Notes under the pieces: model-generated
What the model saw: the letters and a program-made list of their open reading frames with translations, nothing else
Database searches by the model: none
What the model was told of the DNA's origin: nothing
Assembly (NCBI GenBank): GCA_963969365.1
Contig: OZ017747.1
Coordinates: 4,154,001-4,218,000, forward strand
Reading direction: 5' to 3'
Length of the DNA stretch: 64,000 nt
From: Asterochloris sp. CNOR1
Taxonomy: Eukaryota > Chlorophyta > Trebouxiophyceae > Trebouxiales > Trebouxiaceae
Shown here: positions 12,507 to 24,954 of the stretch, one piece after another
Numbering within the stretch: the stretch's first letter is position 1
Layout: each line of letters begins with the position of its first letter
Made by a program: the position numbers and the translations under genes

Positions 12507-15500
12507 ATGGCCCAGGCAGCATCAGTGCTATTATCAGGCTTTGTGCACCTAGTGCTCTCCCAAGTCTGCACCAGGCTCATCACATTTGCTTTGAACCTCC
12601 TGAATGCGCGTCTGCTGACCCCAGAGGCCTATGGGGTGAGCCCAGGTGCTGTGCGGCTGCTGCAGCATGCAGCCCTGCCCAAATCCGCAGGCTCAGTCTG
12701 CTCTGTCTGTGCTCTGCAGCTGTTTGCAGTGCAATTCCACCTCATCAATACCACCATCCTGTTTCTCAGCAGAGAGGGCTTCCGCAGGGGCTGCCTGCGC
12801 ATCAAACAGGTGAGTCTGTGCAGGAGGTTCAGTTCGCAGCATTGGTAGGAAAGCATGTGACATCCTTTTCTACAACCAGCTACAGTCAATCTTCAAGCCT
12901 AAGTCATGCGGTATAAGGCCATGCAGAGCAGCACTTCATCTGCCACTGGAAGCTCTGCCGTGCTCGTTGCATATAGGGAGGCCCAGCCACCACTGTACAG
13001 GCACCCCTGGGTTCAGAGGCCTGCAGGAAGCCTGGCCAGGATTGTCCTGACACTTCTGCCAACAGTCCCTGCAGCCATGCAAACACACACCTCCCCTAAT
13101 GGCCCAATGGAATACACAGCGTATTGCTGCCTACAGGATGAGCCCCGGAGCTCAGCGAGGACGCTGGCCACTGCAGGGCTGTGCCTCCCGCTGGGCACAG
13201 CGGTCACAGCTGGGGTGTGCGCTGCCAGCCTGCACTTCCAGGACCCTGCGGCCAAGGATGCTGGCATCCTGAGGCAGGCCGTCCTGCTGCAAGGTCAGGG
13301 GGGGTGCGTGTGGGCAGCCTGTCTCTGCACTGCCGCCCTTGTCCAAAAATAAATCACTCAATTGAGCACATGCAGCCAACTAGCCTTGGCACTGGCCTCT
13401 TTCTGCGCCAAGTGCAGCACCTGTAACGGGGGAGTGACGCCATCTGCTTGTTGCATGTCCTGCCTCGAGAGGTTTACTTGTCTGCAGTCCACCAGCTCTG
13501 CAGCAGCAGTCCAGCCTTGCAGCCCAAGCTTCATGCTGCAGCCTGGGGGGTGTTGAGGCACTCAGAGCAGAGCCTGCCTTGTGTGACTTGCGCACTGCAT
13601 GCCTCTGCTGCCTGGCCAGTGCATCCTGCAGTTGGCAGCTGTGCCTGCATCCTGTTTAGCCCCATTGCCTGCAGGTCTTGCAGCCTTCCTGGAGCTGTGC
13701 AGCGAGCCCCTGTACATCCTGGCCACCAGCCAGCTCAAGTTTAGGCTGCGGATGGCTGCAGAGGCAGCCGCTGCAGCCGCACGTGGAGGGCTCACACTGT
13801 GGCTGCTGCGGGCGGGCAGTGTACACCCTGCCATGGCGCTGACGTTGGGTCAGATGGCCTATGCCGCAGTGCTGCTTGGGGTGTATGGCGGGAACTACAT
13901 GCCAGCGCTGAGCATGCTGGGCAGAAAGCGCGGCAAGGCTTCTTCAACTGGAAATGGGAAGACAGCTGAGGGGCGGCGGCATGGCACACAGCAGGTGAGG
14001 CTGCGTGGGTGACCTGTCAGATAGGCTACAGAATGGCCCTTCCTCTTCAGGCCAGGCAGAAGGGTGTGCTGAGGGTTGTCTGCCAGAGGGACTGCCAGGG
14101 CAGATGCAGGCCATGGTTGCCGGCAGTGGACCCGCCTGTGGACCCACAGCTGTGGTTCTGACTTTGCAGGCCCATCAGCAGACAGCACATGTGCCGAAGC
14201 CCGGACCAGCGCACCAGCCCTCCATGGGCCTGCTTGACAGGAGCACGCTGGGCGTGTGCGCTACCTTCACGGTGCAGGTGAGAGGGCTGGAGGGCAGCAA
14301 CGGCAGCCCAGTCCAGCAGCCTGAACAGCTGTCCAAGCCACTCTATACTGCAAGTACGGGCGGCATGGTGGTTTTTTTGGCTGCACTGCAGCCTCCAGCC
14401 AGGAATCAATGCTTCCTGCCGAGGTTCCTTGCACAGCCACCTCTGCAACGCAAGGCTGCTAACAAAAGGCGCACACTCTACTGCATTTTCAGGCTGGCAA
14501 GAGGCTACTGCTGGCAGGGGGCAGCAAGCCCAGAGCATAATGGGATGGGCAGCTTATTTGTAAACGATAACTTCGGCTGGATCAACTGTGCTTACCAACC
14601 AAATCTGACACTATGGCGTGCTTTTCTGGACATCTTAGGCTGTGGGCTGGTGGTTGGATTCCTGCATGCCAATCACTGCTCCGCCAAGGCCTGAAGAACA
14701 CACGCTCTGCGTCTGCCAGGCTGGCGAGAAGCTGCTGCTGGCGGAGGGCAGCAAGCTGGTGATGGCCGCCTTTTCGAACAGCCATGCCCAGGGTGTGTAC
14801 GGCCTGGTCACCAACCTGGGCAGCCTGGTGGTGCGGACGCTGTTCCAGCCCATTGAGGAGGCTGCCTTCCTATCTTTCAGCAAGTCGGGGGAAGGTGAGT
14901 CCCTTGCTCAGCCACTAACGAAGTATTATGGTACGTCCTTGTCTGATTATAGTGGTGGGGTCTACCAGTGCTATGGCACTCGCGTGTGCAGCTGCAGATG
15001 CCTGACATCTGCAGGACTCCCTGTACAGGGCTGGGACGTGGCCTGGCGACAGGTGTCATGCTGCTCTGATGCAACTGCCGATGCAACAGTTTCTCCTGCG
15101 CTGCCCCGATGCAGCCCGTGTCTCTTCTCAGAGAGCGCAAGCAGGGGTCTGCACACTGCAGAAGAGCCACCAGGCTGGTGCAGGAACGAGGCACTGCAGT
15201 GCTGCATGTGCAGGTCAATCAGATCCTCAGAAGGCCCGCCAGCAGGGTCTGGAGATCCTCATGCTGGTCCTGCGCTGCGTCACGCTCATAGGTGAGGCTG
15301 CTCACCACCTGTCGTTCTTGGCTGACGCACTTCAAGATGCACCCTGTGCACATCATATGGCATTGCAGACTTCTCCTCCGACTGCCTCGCAAGATTCATG
15401 AAGCGCCCTGCATCGACCTTTGATGCTGAGCTGAGCACACGTGATGCTCGGCGTCACGCACAATGCATGTCGCCACTTTCAGCCAGTGCACATGCAGTCT

Positions 15501-16829
15501 GCACATGGCTGCTTAAAGATGAAACTTACCTATCAGAAACAGGGTGCTGACCACCGCATCTGTGCCAAGCCACACCAACCCTGGCAAGGTCTCAGTGCTG
15601 TCGACTGGTGTCCCTGTTGGGCATCAAAGTCAGCCCCGTTACTGCTACTCAGTCCTCGTTCTGTACTTTGACAGGCCTTGTAGCCACTGCCTTTGGCCCC
15701 AGCTATGCCTACCTGCTGCTGCGCCTGCTGTACGGGCGGCTCTGGAGCGACACTGAGGCACCTGCTGCCCTGGGATGGTACTGCCCATACATTGCCCTGC
15801 TGGCTGTGAACGGCATCACAGAGGCCTACCTGCACGCCACAGCGCAGGGCAGGTGCGCTGACTGCAGGGGCGGCTGCCACTTACAGTAGGGACATGAGGG
15901 TTTCTGCTGCATTGCAGTACAGGCTGCACACTGTAGGGTCTAGCTTCAGCGTTCAGCTTGCAGGCTTTGGGGCTAAGGTGCAGCAAACAGGCTGCGCAGC
16001 CAAGAAAGGGCCGCTGGTACGCCTGCTATTGTTGCGACAGCGTCTGAGCGGCAAGGCTGCTCTACATGCATGCACATGACTATTCTCAAGCTTTGCTCTG
16101 TAATCAAGGTACTGAGACACCACTGCCGTGCAGGGAGCTCACCCTGGCCAATGCCTGGCTCGTTGTGTGCTCGCTGCTGCACATGGCACTCAGCGTCACG
16201 CTGGTCAAATGTCTGGGTACAACAGGTGGGGCAAGTGGCGCATGCAAAGCTGGCTGACGCCTCCTCTGCTGGCTTGATTGACTGACACTCTTGCCGTCCT
16301 GCCCGGCGATGGCTCCTGATAGCTCAATTCAATCATTCCCTCTGTGCAGGACTGATCATAGCAGACAGCGGGAACATGGTGCTGCGGATAATCTACTCAG
16401 CGTGGTTCATCCACACAAGGGCTGCCCACCAGCAGCTGCTAGAGTGGGCCCCGCATCGCACAACCCTGGTGCTTCTTGCAGCAGCGGCATTTGTTGCAGG
16501 TCTGGTCACTCAAGATTTTGCTGCAGAATGGCTGCTGCCAAAGGGAAGCTGCCAGGCCAAGAGCCACCACCTTCCTCCCTGCAGGCGCCTCAAGCAAGGC
16601 CTTCATGGCTACCCACCAGCACAGCTCCACACCTACTTCATGGGCATTGCCCGTTACGTCTTGGGTGCCAGACCTTGCCACAGGTAGCTTTAGCAGAGAT
16701 GCTTTGTTGCACATTGCCGCAGGTGTTAGCTGCGTTGCTGTTGTAGTTGGGACCATGCTCACAAGTGAGCAGGCAGTCCTTACAAAATTGAGACAGCTGA
16801 AAAAAGGCTCACATGACAAATTGCAATAG
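12507..16829 (+). CDS. RFT1: RFT1 family membrane protein (dolichol-linked oligosaccharide assembly)
   Basis: RFT1 is an ER multi-span protein needed for making the Man5GlcNAc2-PP-dolichol precursor of N-glycans; whether it is itself the flippase is disputed. The first exon (12507-12635) begins MAQAASVLLSGFVHLVLSQV and ends at LLTPEAYG. Further exons give NTTILFLSREGFRRGCL, FLELCSEPLYILATSQ, then AGEKLLLAEGSKLVM and GVYGLVTNLGSLVVRTLFQP with IEEAAFLSF, all RFT1 signatures in family order. Several hydrophobic helices follow (near 15680-15850, 16140-16215, 16376-16520), and the last exon ends at 16829. At least nine exons; borders are only partly fixed. The intron before the AGEKLLL exon holds a decayed copy of that exon's start (see repeat at 14485). 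Convergent with the CCDC130-type gene. Confidence 0.9.
14485..14757 (+). repeat. Duplicated splice acceptor plus exon start (RFT1)
   Basis: The acceptor and first codons of the exon at about 14720 (CAG/GCTGGCGAGAAGCTGCTG, encoding AGEKLLLAEGSK) are repeated 227 bp upstream at 14485-14532, encoding AGKRLLLAGGSKPRA before a stop. The copy has diverged at several bases but retains an AG acceptor after a pyrimidine stretch. Confidence 0.85.
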
Positions 16830-16959
16830 CCAGGGGGTCTCATCAAATCATGAAATGTTCAGACTGAAGAACCTGACAGCAGGGACATGAACTGCAGCCC
16901 AGTGGCAGCATTGCTCATGTCCCTGCTAACTGAATGATGTATCAGTAACAGTACACTAT

Positions 16960-16964
16960 TGTAA
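16960..16964 (+). terminator. Possible TGTAA polyadenylation signal for RFT1
   Basis: TGTAA is the usual chlorophyte poly(A) signal and lies about 130 bp after the RFT1 stop. A five-base match is weak evidence on its own. Confidence 0.3.
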
Positions 16965-16990
16965 CACTACTACATTGGCCAAGCACTTTC

Positions 16991-19842
16991 TCATGCTGGC
17001 CTCTTTCGCTTTGAGCCAGCAGGCAGCTTTGAGATGGTAGGTTTGGAGCCAATGGCTGGCCGTGAGAAGATCGATGCCTTCTGAATATCTTTGCGCTTCT
17101 TCTGCCACGCTCGGTCGTGGGCCCTGTTGTCCCCAAACTGCACCAGCGATGCTGTCTCTGCATCTGCTGCCGATTGCGGCAGCAACTCCACATGCTCAGG
17201 GAGGCCCAGCGCGGCACGCTGGCTGTCTCGTGCCTTTTCATCCTTTCTGGACACCCTGCAGGCAGGGAGGGCGTTGGTGAGTGCACATGGACGTGCACGA
17301 GACTGCTGCCTGGCAGACCGCAAAGCTGACGGTGTGCCAATGCTGCATGGCAGCAACCCAGGCCACACAGATCGGCAGTGCCCTCAGCACTGGCAGCCTT
17401 CCACGCTGCTTCATGAATACAACAACAGGGCCAGGGATGCTGAAGATCATGCACAAGAGCCTTCTGCATGTCATGCCATAAGCCCAAGTCCAGCCAGAGC
17501 ACGACCACCTTAGAACCTTAAGTTCTGCCGCGATCACAACAAGTCAACCTCATGACATGCACTGCCACAGCACAGCACACCTCGTAGGAGGCCAATCCCC
17601 CCATGAGAAGCCCTGACATAGTCTCCCAAAGGTACTCACAGTACCCCACGCATCCCTCCTCTAGCTTTGCAACCTTTTGCCTGCCAATCGACATGAAACT
17701 CACCTCATGCGCTTGCGCATCACCGTGTTCATCTTGTAGTCATTTTTGTAGCGCCCATGGCTGTCCTCCTGCAGCGCCGACAGGCGCATGTTGAGGTCCA
17801 CCCTTTTGGCGCGCATCTCTGTCCCCTTCTCCAGCTTGCTGAGGGGATCATCCTGCTGGGCGCGGTCGTGATCGTCCATCAGCTCGATCACGCCGGCGTC
17901 TGCTGCTGTGTAGGTCTCCACCTGGAGCCACAGCGAAGACATGGTGAGAAGCTTTGCCCTGTAAGTATGCGGCCCACAGCAGCGGGGCGGCAGTGGGCGC
18001 ACAGCTGTGATGCAGGCCTCCAGCTGCACCCAGAGGCCAGCGGGGATTCAGTAAGAGCACCATGCTTTGCTGAGCAGAGACGCAGTGCTTGTCCACAGCG
18101 CCACCTGCAGCCTATGTTCTTGGGTTGAAGACTTGCGTTTGAGGAGCGAAGTGCAGGCATACATGCTGCTTGAAGCACCACCCCTTGAGGGGCCCCAGCG
18201 GCACCCAGTAAGGAGCTGGGAAGAGCCATGGCACACCGCAAAAAGGTGCCTGCTGCTTTTGGCAAGCAAGACGAGCAAGTCTCTAGGGACGCTGAAGTGT
18301 ACAGCACCCAGCAGCGTGCAACATGCCAGCTTGTGTGCACGTGGGGTCTGCATCTTGACAAGGTGTGGGCACAGAAGGGTGCGCGATGAGATGTAGAGCC
18401 TCACTAAACCCCACACCACGCCTCAGCCTAAGCAATGTAGGCCGGTCCCTGTGGGGACAGCAGCTCACCTTCACAAGCCCTGTGGATACCACCTTGTACC
18501 ACCTTGAACTCTACGTCTTGGAGCTGTTTGAGCAGCAATGTGCCGCTGACAGCAGGGCGCAACGAGACACGTTGCCAATGCGGCTCTAGCCAGCCCTAGC
18601 CCACCTGAGGCACAAAAGGTTCCTGAAAGCGGCCAACAACCGACCCAGCCCATGCTCAACCCCATTTAGGTGGTCACCTTCACAAACCTGTGAAGACTGC
18701 GCCTGGACAGGACATCGATGTGCTGCTGGTAGCAGGGCATCACACAGCACTCACTCCAGAGCAATCCACAGCCAAGCCAGACCTTCTCCAACACACAAAG
18801 CCCTTGGCACCCACGCTCAAAGGCCCCATCAACTGACCCCAGCCCAGTAGAGCACATCCATTGCTCACCTTCACACGCCCTCCAGAGACCACCTTGTATT
18901 CTGCATTCTTTGGGTCGGTCTGCACCTCGATGCGCTGCTGGCAGCAGGGGGCGCGCATGACAAAGGACCAGATCTTGGTGGAGTGGTACTTCCCAATCTC
19001 CTGCTTCTCCGCGTTGAAGCGCACTCCCTTGCCGACGAGGTGGTTGCACCCCGCGCACCAGACGTTGAACGGCATCTCAAACCTGCAAGGGGGGCTTCGA
19101 TTTGTACCTGTCCTGTACTAGACCCTGTCCTCCACAATGCTTGCTGCAGGCGTAGGGGTTTAGAGAGCCTCTGAGCCTGCTGCAATGAGCACCCTCTAGA
19201 ATCTGCGGGGGGGCCTCACTCGGGCAACAATCGCAGCAGACTTGAAAGTGCATCTGTGTCACAAGTTGACAAGAGGCTTCTGTGCACCTGGAAGGGATAT
19301 GAGGCAGGCAAAATTGCTGATATTTGCTGCTTGGCAGGCTGCAAGACAGCCAGAACATAATGCTGCCTAGCTCAGCATGCATCAACCTCAGCATGCACTG
19401 GTCTAGATCTGCACATGAGCAATGCGACCCAAGCAGTGCAGGTCATGCCGGACCTTTACCAGACTGTTCAGCACTCTCTAGACCGCCTGTGCAAGTTGCT
19501 CGGCCTGCACGCGACAGCCTCTAGCACTGTCGATCAGCTGACTTCCCTGCTCACCTGATGACAAGAATGCCCTGGTCCAGCTTCTTGGCCCTCTCCCGCA
19601 GTGCATGCTGGCCTTGTTGCTGCAGAGCACAGGTGCAGCAAGTCACAGGTGGTTGCTGCCACCAGGCATCATGAAGGTAGCAGCAAAGCTCAGAGCACAG
19701 AACGACATTAAAGGGAGCCTCTTCAGATGCAGGTGTGATCACAATGTGCAACTGGCCTCACCTTATTGAGGCTGCCCTTCGTAGGGTCATGGTCAGGCGG
19801 GAAGTAGAAGTTGTCTGCTCTGGCAGCTGCTAGTGTGGACAT
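16991..19842 (-). CDS. CCDC130/YJU2B-type pre-mRNA splicing factor (CWC16 family)
   Basis: Members of this family bind the spliceosome around the catalytic steps. Exon 1 (19842-19762) is MSTLAAARADNFYFPPDHDP and onward, exon 2 (19619-19555) gives LRERAKKLDQGILVIR, and exon 3 (19082-18869) gives FEMPFNVWCAGCNHLVGKG, VRFNAEKQEIGKYHSTKIW and QRIEVQTDPKNAEY. This order is typical of CCDC130 homologues. A later exon (17921-17704) is charged and helical (DDPLSKLEKGTEMRAKRV), and the last ends in a basic tail, GSKRKRPA, at 16991. The first zinc pair CAGC is normal, but the second reads PCCQ rather than C-x2-C, so zinc binding may differ. Exons between 18868 and 17922, if any, were not resolved. The intron after exon 3 carries two decayed copies of that exon's end. 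Confidence 0.9.
18467..18960 (-). repeat. Triplicated exon end with splice donor, 200-bp period (CCDC130-type gene)
   Basis: The 3' part of exon 3 with its donor (about 18960-18866) is repeated at about 18760-18666 and 18560-18467. The true exon reads APCCQQRIEVQTDP; the copies read MPCYQQHIDV and APCCQRHIAAQTAP. All three end GTGAAG/GTGA(C/G)C, so the donor GT is kept in both copies. Flanking bases between units are also related, so the unit is about 200 bp. Confidence 0.9.
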
Positions 19843-20443
19843 GGCTGCCCCACTAAGGGCCCCAAGCCCCTACACCTCTCAGCTGACGAGCTCCACACAG
19901 CTGGTTCCCAGAGACAAGCCCGAGAGCCCGGCTTCCCCTATCTGCAGCTGCTCAGCTGGCCTCGTGCTCTAAGACCTCTGGCCCTTTGCCGCCCCGCGGG
20001 GCTATCAAGCTGGCAAGCCTAGATGCAACGTGAAGGGGCTTCAAACATCAAGTGATGCCCACAGCTGCGGTGCAAGCAGATGACCTATTTGACATTGCCA
20101 CGTCAAAGCTTGATCCCTATTAGAAACTGCAAGAGCACGGCACTTTGCTGTCTACATCAGCCTCTAGATAGCCAAGTGAGTGTGTCATGCACAGATGCAT
20201 GCAGATGATCTTGCAGACTGCACCATTGCTGCAGCAGCCCACAGCATTTTTCAAGCTGCACGAGGCCATGTATGTTGCTGCAGGCTTGCACTGGCAGGTC
20301 TGGTCCTCACACGCCGTCTCACAAAGTGCTGGAGCTTTTTTGCACGGGCTGCCCCAAAAAGCCAACACCACCAGTCCAGCAAGACACTAGCTCAGAGTGG
20401 AGGGGCACTGCACCTGTTGCAGATGCCAGTTGGGTTGGCTGCA
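19843..20443. other. Intergenic region between CCDC130-type gene and UV endonuclease
   Basis: About 600 bp separate two divergent genes. The open frame into which the UV endonuclease start falls extends upstream to an ATG at 20180, so part of this region may be coding or 5' leader. No other gene is visible. Confidence 0.5.
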
Positions 20444-23400
20444 ATGCCAACGCCTGTGCTCCCAAAGCGCAAGAGCTTGAGGCAGCAGCCTGCAGCTACA
20501 ATTCATTGTGCACTGCCCACTCCCACAGTGCCTGCTGCCAAGGCCGTGGTCCTGCCTCAATCAGCATCTCAGCCCGGCAAGCGGCGCCGTGTCGAAGCAG
20601 AGGCCACAGTGACTGTCACTGGTAGCGTTCATGGGCTGAAAGATACAGTGAGCCTCCAGCCCCATGTGCTGCCACTGCTTGCATCCATCTGCTGGGATTG
20701 GATGTCGGGGTGCATATTCACTTCAGCATCGAGCTGCAGGGGACGTTGCCTGCTACTCAATGCTGCCTGCCGCATGTGCATGCAATTGGTGCACTTGTAG
20801 GAAGCTGCATAGGCGCTCAGCGCTGCACCTGACAGTCTGGTGGCCTGCACCAATTCAACTCTGGGTTATTGTTCAGCCAGTATCAGTACGTCTTTGACGC
20901 CTGTGCAGAATGAGCAGCAGCCTGGAGTGGAGGCCCGCAGCACGGTAGTGACGGCACAGGCAACTGCAAGCATGGCCGGGGTTGTATCATCTGTGGCTCT
21001 GACCGCCGCTGGTAGAGCTCCGGCAAAGCGCCAGCGGACCAAGCCGGCCGCAGTAGCTGCTGCAGTGGTGGAGGCACCTTCTGTGCTTCCAAATGAGGCC
21101 ACCGCTCCTTCAGGTGGGGACATGGCACTCTGCATGCAGCGCAGCAATAGGTAGCAGCCCCCAATACATCAGTGGCAACAAGAGCTGCTGCAGGCAGAAA
21201 ATGCAGGAAAGAGCTGCCAGGTTTGTGGGCTGCAACAGGTGTCAGGCCAGACCTGGTTGGTGCAGCCATCCTCTGCGCCAATACGTCCAAGCCTGATGGC
21301 CACCATGTCTCTTTCCTTCCTGTAGGGAAGAAGCCAGCAAGCCGCCGCAAGGCAAAGGCTGCACAGCCTGCTGCAGAGGAGCCTGCTGATGCCCCAGCAA
21401 CGCCAGCTGCCAAGAAGGCAAGGCGCACCAGGAAGGCTGCTGGGACTGCTGTGGCCTCTGTGGCGGTAGAGGTGGATGACCTCATTTTAGACGAGGAGGT
21501 GTTGGCTGCGCCCATACCCAAACGGGCCCGCAAGAAGCACACAGGCCCTGTGTATGGTGAGCTTGCTGCAGACATGCAGGGGTGATCACTTGTGTGGGCC
21601 CTGCATGATGGCTTGGTGTGGATGTCTCCCTGATGCAGTGCCAGGGCAGCTGCTTACGGCGTTCTGCCCCGAGGGTGTCCTGTTGCTGCATAGCTGCAAG
21701 CTGTCGCCTGCAGAGCTTCCTGACAGGAGCATCCTCCAGACAGCGGAGTCCATGCAGAAGGCCCCCTTGCCAGTGCCCAACCTGGGCTACTGCTGTCTCA
21801 ACATGGCCCTGCGGGAGCAGAAGCCGCCCATCTTCACCAACAGGTGGGACTGCCCTCACCTGCACCGACCCGCAGTGCAGGTCGTGAAGCTGGCTGGCCA
21901 TGTGCAGCAACAGTGCCAGCCGACCTGCTTATGAGCAGCTGTCAGCTGCTGGCTTCCCTCCCAGCATGTCCGTTCAGGCCATTGCTGCAGGTTCCCCAGA
22001 CCATTTTGCAGCTTGTTTCCATATCCTATTGCTTCTTGTGCAGGGACATGATTCAGAAGACCTTCAAGGAGAAGGGCCTGCCCTATGTGTCCCAGCTGGC
22101 ATTGCAGAACATACAGGAGTTGAAGGGCATCATAAAGTGGAATGCTGAGCACGGCATCAGGCTCTTCAGGTGCTTGGCTCAGCTGCTGACCCGGGGGGGT
22201 GCTGCAAGGGTGTATGTTGGGCATGGCTTGGGTACAGGCCAACACAGAAATACATTCAAAGCTCAAAGTGGATGCATCAGCGCAAAAGGCACTGCTGCTG
22301 CCGTCCACCTGCAGGATGACTTCAAATTTTTTTCCTTGGTGCACATTCTATAAGTTGGAGGAGTTGCCGGGTAGGCAGAAGCACTTGCTGGGTGCTTGAA
22401 GCGCACTTCTCCTGCCTTCCTGTGCTGGCCAGCCCCACTGATGCTGTGCCTATCTGCCCACCTGTGCTGGCTGCAGAGTGGGCACAGATTGAGGATGAGC
22501 TTCAGTTTGTGGGCAGGCTGGCACGGGCGTACGGTCAGCGCCTCACCTTCCACCCCTCCCACTTTGTCAAGTGAGATCCCTGACTTGAGTCAGGGCTGGC
22601 TCTGGGCAAAAGTTGCCTGCATCTGAATGGCCTGTGTGGCTGCCAGCGGAGCATGTCTCCATGACCAATGATAGACGCCAAGCAAGGGCAAGGGGTGGCA
22701 TGAGCTGCTCCAGCATGTACCTGGCTGTGCTTGACAAAATGTGCAGCCTACTGTGTGTTAGGCTGGCAGCAGGATGGGACATTTGCGCAGCTCAGCAGCC
22801 GCAGCATCACCTTCTTCAGGATGGGGGCAGGCTGATGTATAGGCTTGTTTCATATGCAGGCTTGCTGCTGAGAAGGAGGACCTCTTACAGCGCAGCATCG
22901 ACGAGCTGGAGGTGCACTCAAAGGTAGAGGCGTGGAAATATCTTGGGGGTTAAGACTAGCCAGCTTTTAACTAGGCTGAGCTCACGCATCAGACACTGCC
23001 TGATGCTGGTCGGATGCATGGCTGCCTGGCTCTGAGACCCACCAAGCACGCTGTCATGATGTGGTGACCTTGCAGAGTCGGCTGACAGCCTGGCTGCCTA
23101 CCCCTGAGAGCTGCTAGACATGCTGTGGTGGCAGCTATGCAGAGTCTTGGCTACCCTGTTAACGGCTGCCTGCAGATTCTGGATGTGATGGGCTACTCGC
23201 CCAGCCCCTACAACAAGATCAACATCCATATTGGAGGTAAGCATCAGTTTAGCCATGGTTTCAACCTTCAGCCTCCTGCTTTGGGTCACAGCTAGCCTCC
23301 ACAGCATGAGCTTTGGTAGCTTGGTCTGCAGTCAGCCTGACCTACATATGGGTTTACAGCCTCGGTCGGCCCTTGACAAAGCTCCATCAGTGCTGTCATG

Positions 23401-24327
23401 CGCCCTACCATGGCTGAAAGTGCCCTGCAGGTGTTTACAAGGACAAGGTGACCACTCTCAAGCGCTTTGCAGAGGGCTTCAGCCGACTCAGCGACAACTG
23501 CAAGTGAGCAACAATACACCAAGCTACAGCAGATGAAGGATGCTTGCACAGCATCTTGCAGGCTTGCAGGAGCACTCTGAGCTCCTGCTTCTGGCCACGC
23601 GCATGTGTGGGTACTGCTTCTGCTGATGAGCTGCTTCCAACATGCTGCAGAAAGCGGCTGACAGTGGAGAATGATGATTGGCCCTCAGCCTTTTCTGTCC
23701 GCGACCTGCTGCCCTTCAGCCAGCAGTGCAGCGTGCCAATTGTCTTTGACTGGCACCACCACCGGTGAGGCTGATTGCCTGAGTGCCAGGCACACGATCT
23801 ATTGTCAGGAGCGCCTCGCCAGCTGGATGCCTGACATTACTCCCCTTGCTTTCTGCAGGTTCTGTTCAGGTGAGCCTTTGGGAAACCCTCCAGCACCACT
23901 CCGCAGTGTACTTTGCAGTGCAATGCCTGCCTGTCTATGGCAAACCCACTGCAGCCTCCAGGCAGAGCTCAGCCCGCTCCCCTGCCTACTTCTAGCCTGC
24001 ACACTTTCAGGTGACTGGACCGCAGAGCAGGCCTTTCTGGCGGCCATCAAAACTTGGCCGTCAGGAGTGCGCCCCATTGTGCATTGGAGCGAGTCTCAGG
24101 AGGGACGTAAGCCCCACGCCCACTCAGACTACATCAGCGGCCCCATGAACCTGTGTGGGCACGCTGCTGACGTGGACGTGATGATCGAGGCGAAGTGCAA
24201 AGAGCGCACGCTGCTGAGGTTCCGCGATGAAACCTTGCCTGGCCAGCGGAGCACACTAGACCATGTGCCAGTGGAGGGTGCAGTGCCCAATTTGAATGCT
24301 GCACCAGCTGTGGCGGCAGATGTCTGA
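20444..24327 (+). CDS. UV-damage endonuclease (UVDE/UvsE family)
   Basis: UVDE nicks DNA immediately 5' of UV photoproducts and some other lesions, starting an alternative excision repair. The catalytic TIM-barrel domain is complete: GYCCLNMALREQKPP, KTFKEKGLPYVSQLAL, TSNFFPW (the exon at about 22316), ARAYGQRLTFHPSHFVK, YNKINIHIGGVYKDK, RLTVENDDWPSAFSV, PIVFDWHHHR, RPIVHWSESQEG and HSDYISGP; the metal-binding Glu, Asp and His residues are in place. The N-terminal 250 or so residues are low-complexity, Ala/Lys/Pro-rich and basic (KRKSLRQQPA, KKARRTRKAAG, PKRARKKHTGP), as in fungal UVDE tails, and likely bind DNA or carry a nuclear signal. The start could be 20444, 20423 or 20180. Stop at 24325-24327. 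Next gene in the same direction is EXO1. Confidence 0.92.
23022..23160 (+). repeat. Two-copy 69-bp tandem repeat in a UV endonuclease intron
   Basis: The stretch from TGGCTGCCTGGCTCTGAGA at 23022 is repeated in diverged form from about 23091 (TGGCTGCCTACCCCTGAGA). Both contain a GCAGAGTC(G/T)(G/T)GGCT-like end. The unit lies just upstream of the exon beginning at about 23175. Confidence 0.55.
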
Positions 24328-24954
24328 GCTCGTGCACCCCTGCGCAGACAGGTGTTGCAGCCAATTGTTTGGGCGATTGGCCTCACAACCTTTCAGCTTG
24401 AGGATCGCAGCTACATGAAATGTAGCCAGCGTTGATGTAAGCAACAAGCTCCCAGACAAACATCATGGAAGTGCTGGAGACTTGAAAGATTGCAGGGCAG
24501 AGCCCAGCTTTTGAGGACATATGCCTCACCTTTCATGCCCTGTCAAGCTCCTCCTTAAGGGTGGCCACCTGTTGATGAAGCAAAGTTGCCAGGTCTCGTT
24601 CATCATGCAGTTTATGATTCTATTGTTGCTGTTGCTGCTGCTATGTTACTGTGGCTCACGGTTCTCTGGATCACATTATCGTCAATGGAGGTCCTAGCGC
24701 TGATGAAGAGGCATGCAGATCTCCTCAGCCTCCCTTTCCAATGAGGACTTTCGAGCTGCAGCTTGTCGTGGAAGCTTTCAGAGTATTGGAAGGCACGATT
24801 TGGGAGGCACAGTCAGTGAAGGCAGTCATGAGGGGTGACTGCCTTTGTTGTAAAAGTATTCTGAAAGGTCGTTTGACATGTAACATGGCAGAGTTCAGCT
24901 CATGCACACGGCCTGGACGACTCTGCGCTGCACCACTCTTCAGATCAGGCATCT
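24328..24954. other. Intergenic region between UV endonuclease and EXO1
   Basis: Holds a possible TGTAA poly(A) signal at 24436-24440 for the upstream gene, a short imperfect GTT/GCT trinucleotide run near 24622-24645, and presumably the EXO1 promoter. No convincing gene. Confidence 0.5.
24436..24440 (+). terminator. Possible TGTAA polyadenylation signal for UV endonuclease
   Basis: TGTAA about 110 bp after the stop codon, the position expected for a chlorophyte poly(A) signal. Weak because the motif is short. Confidence 0.3.
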
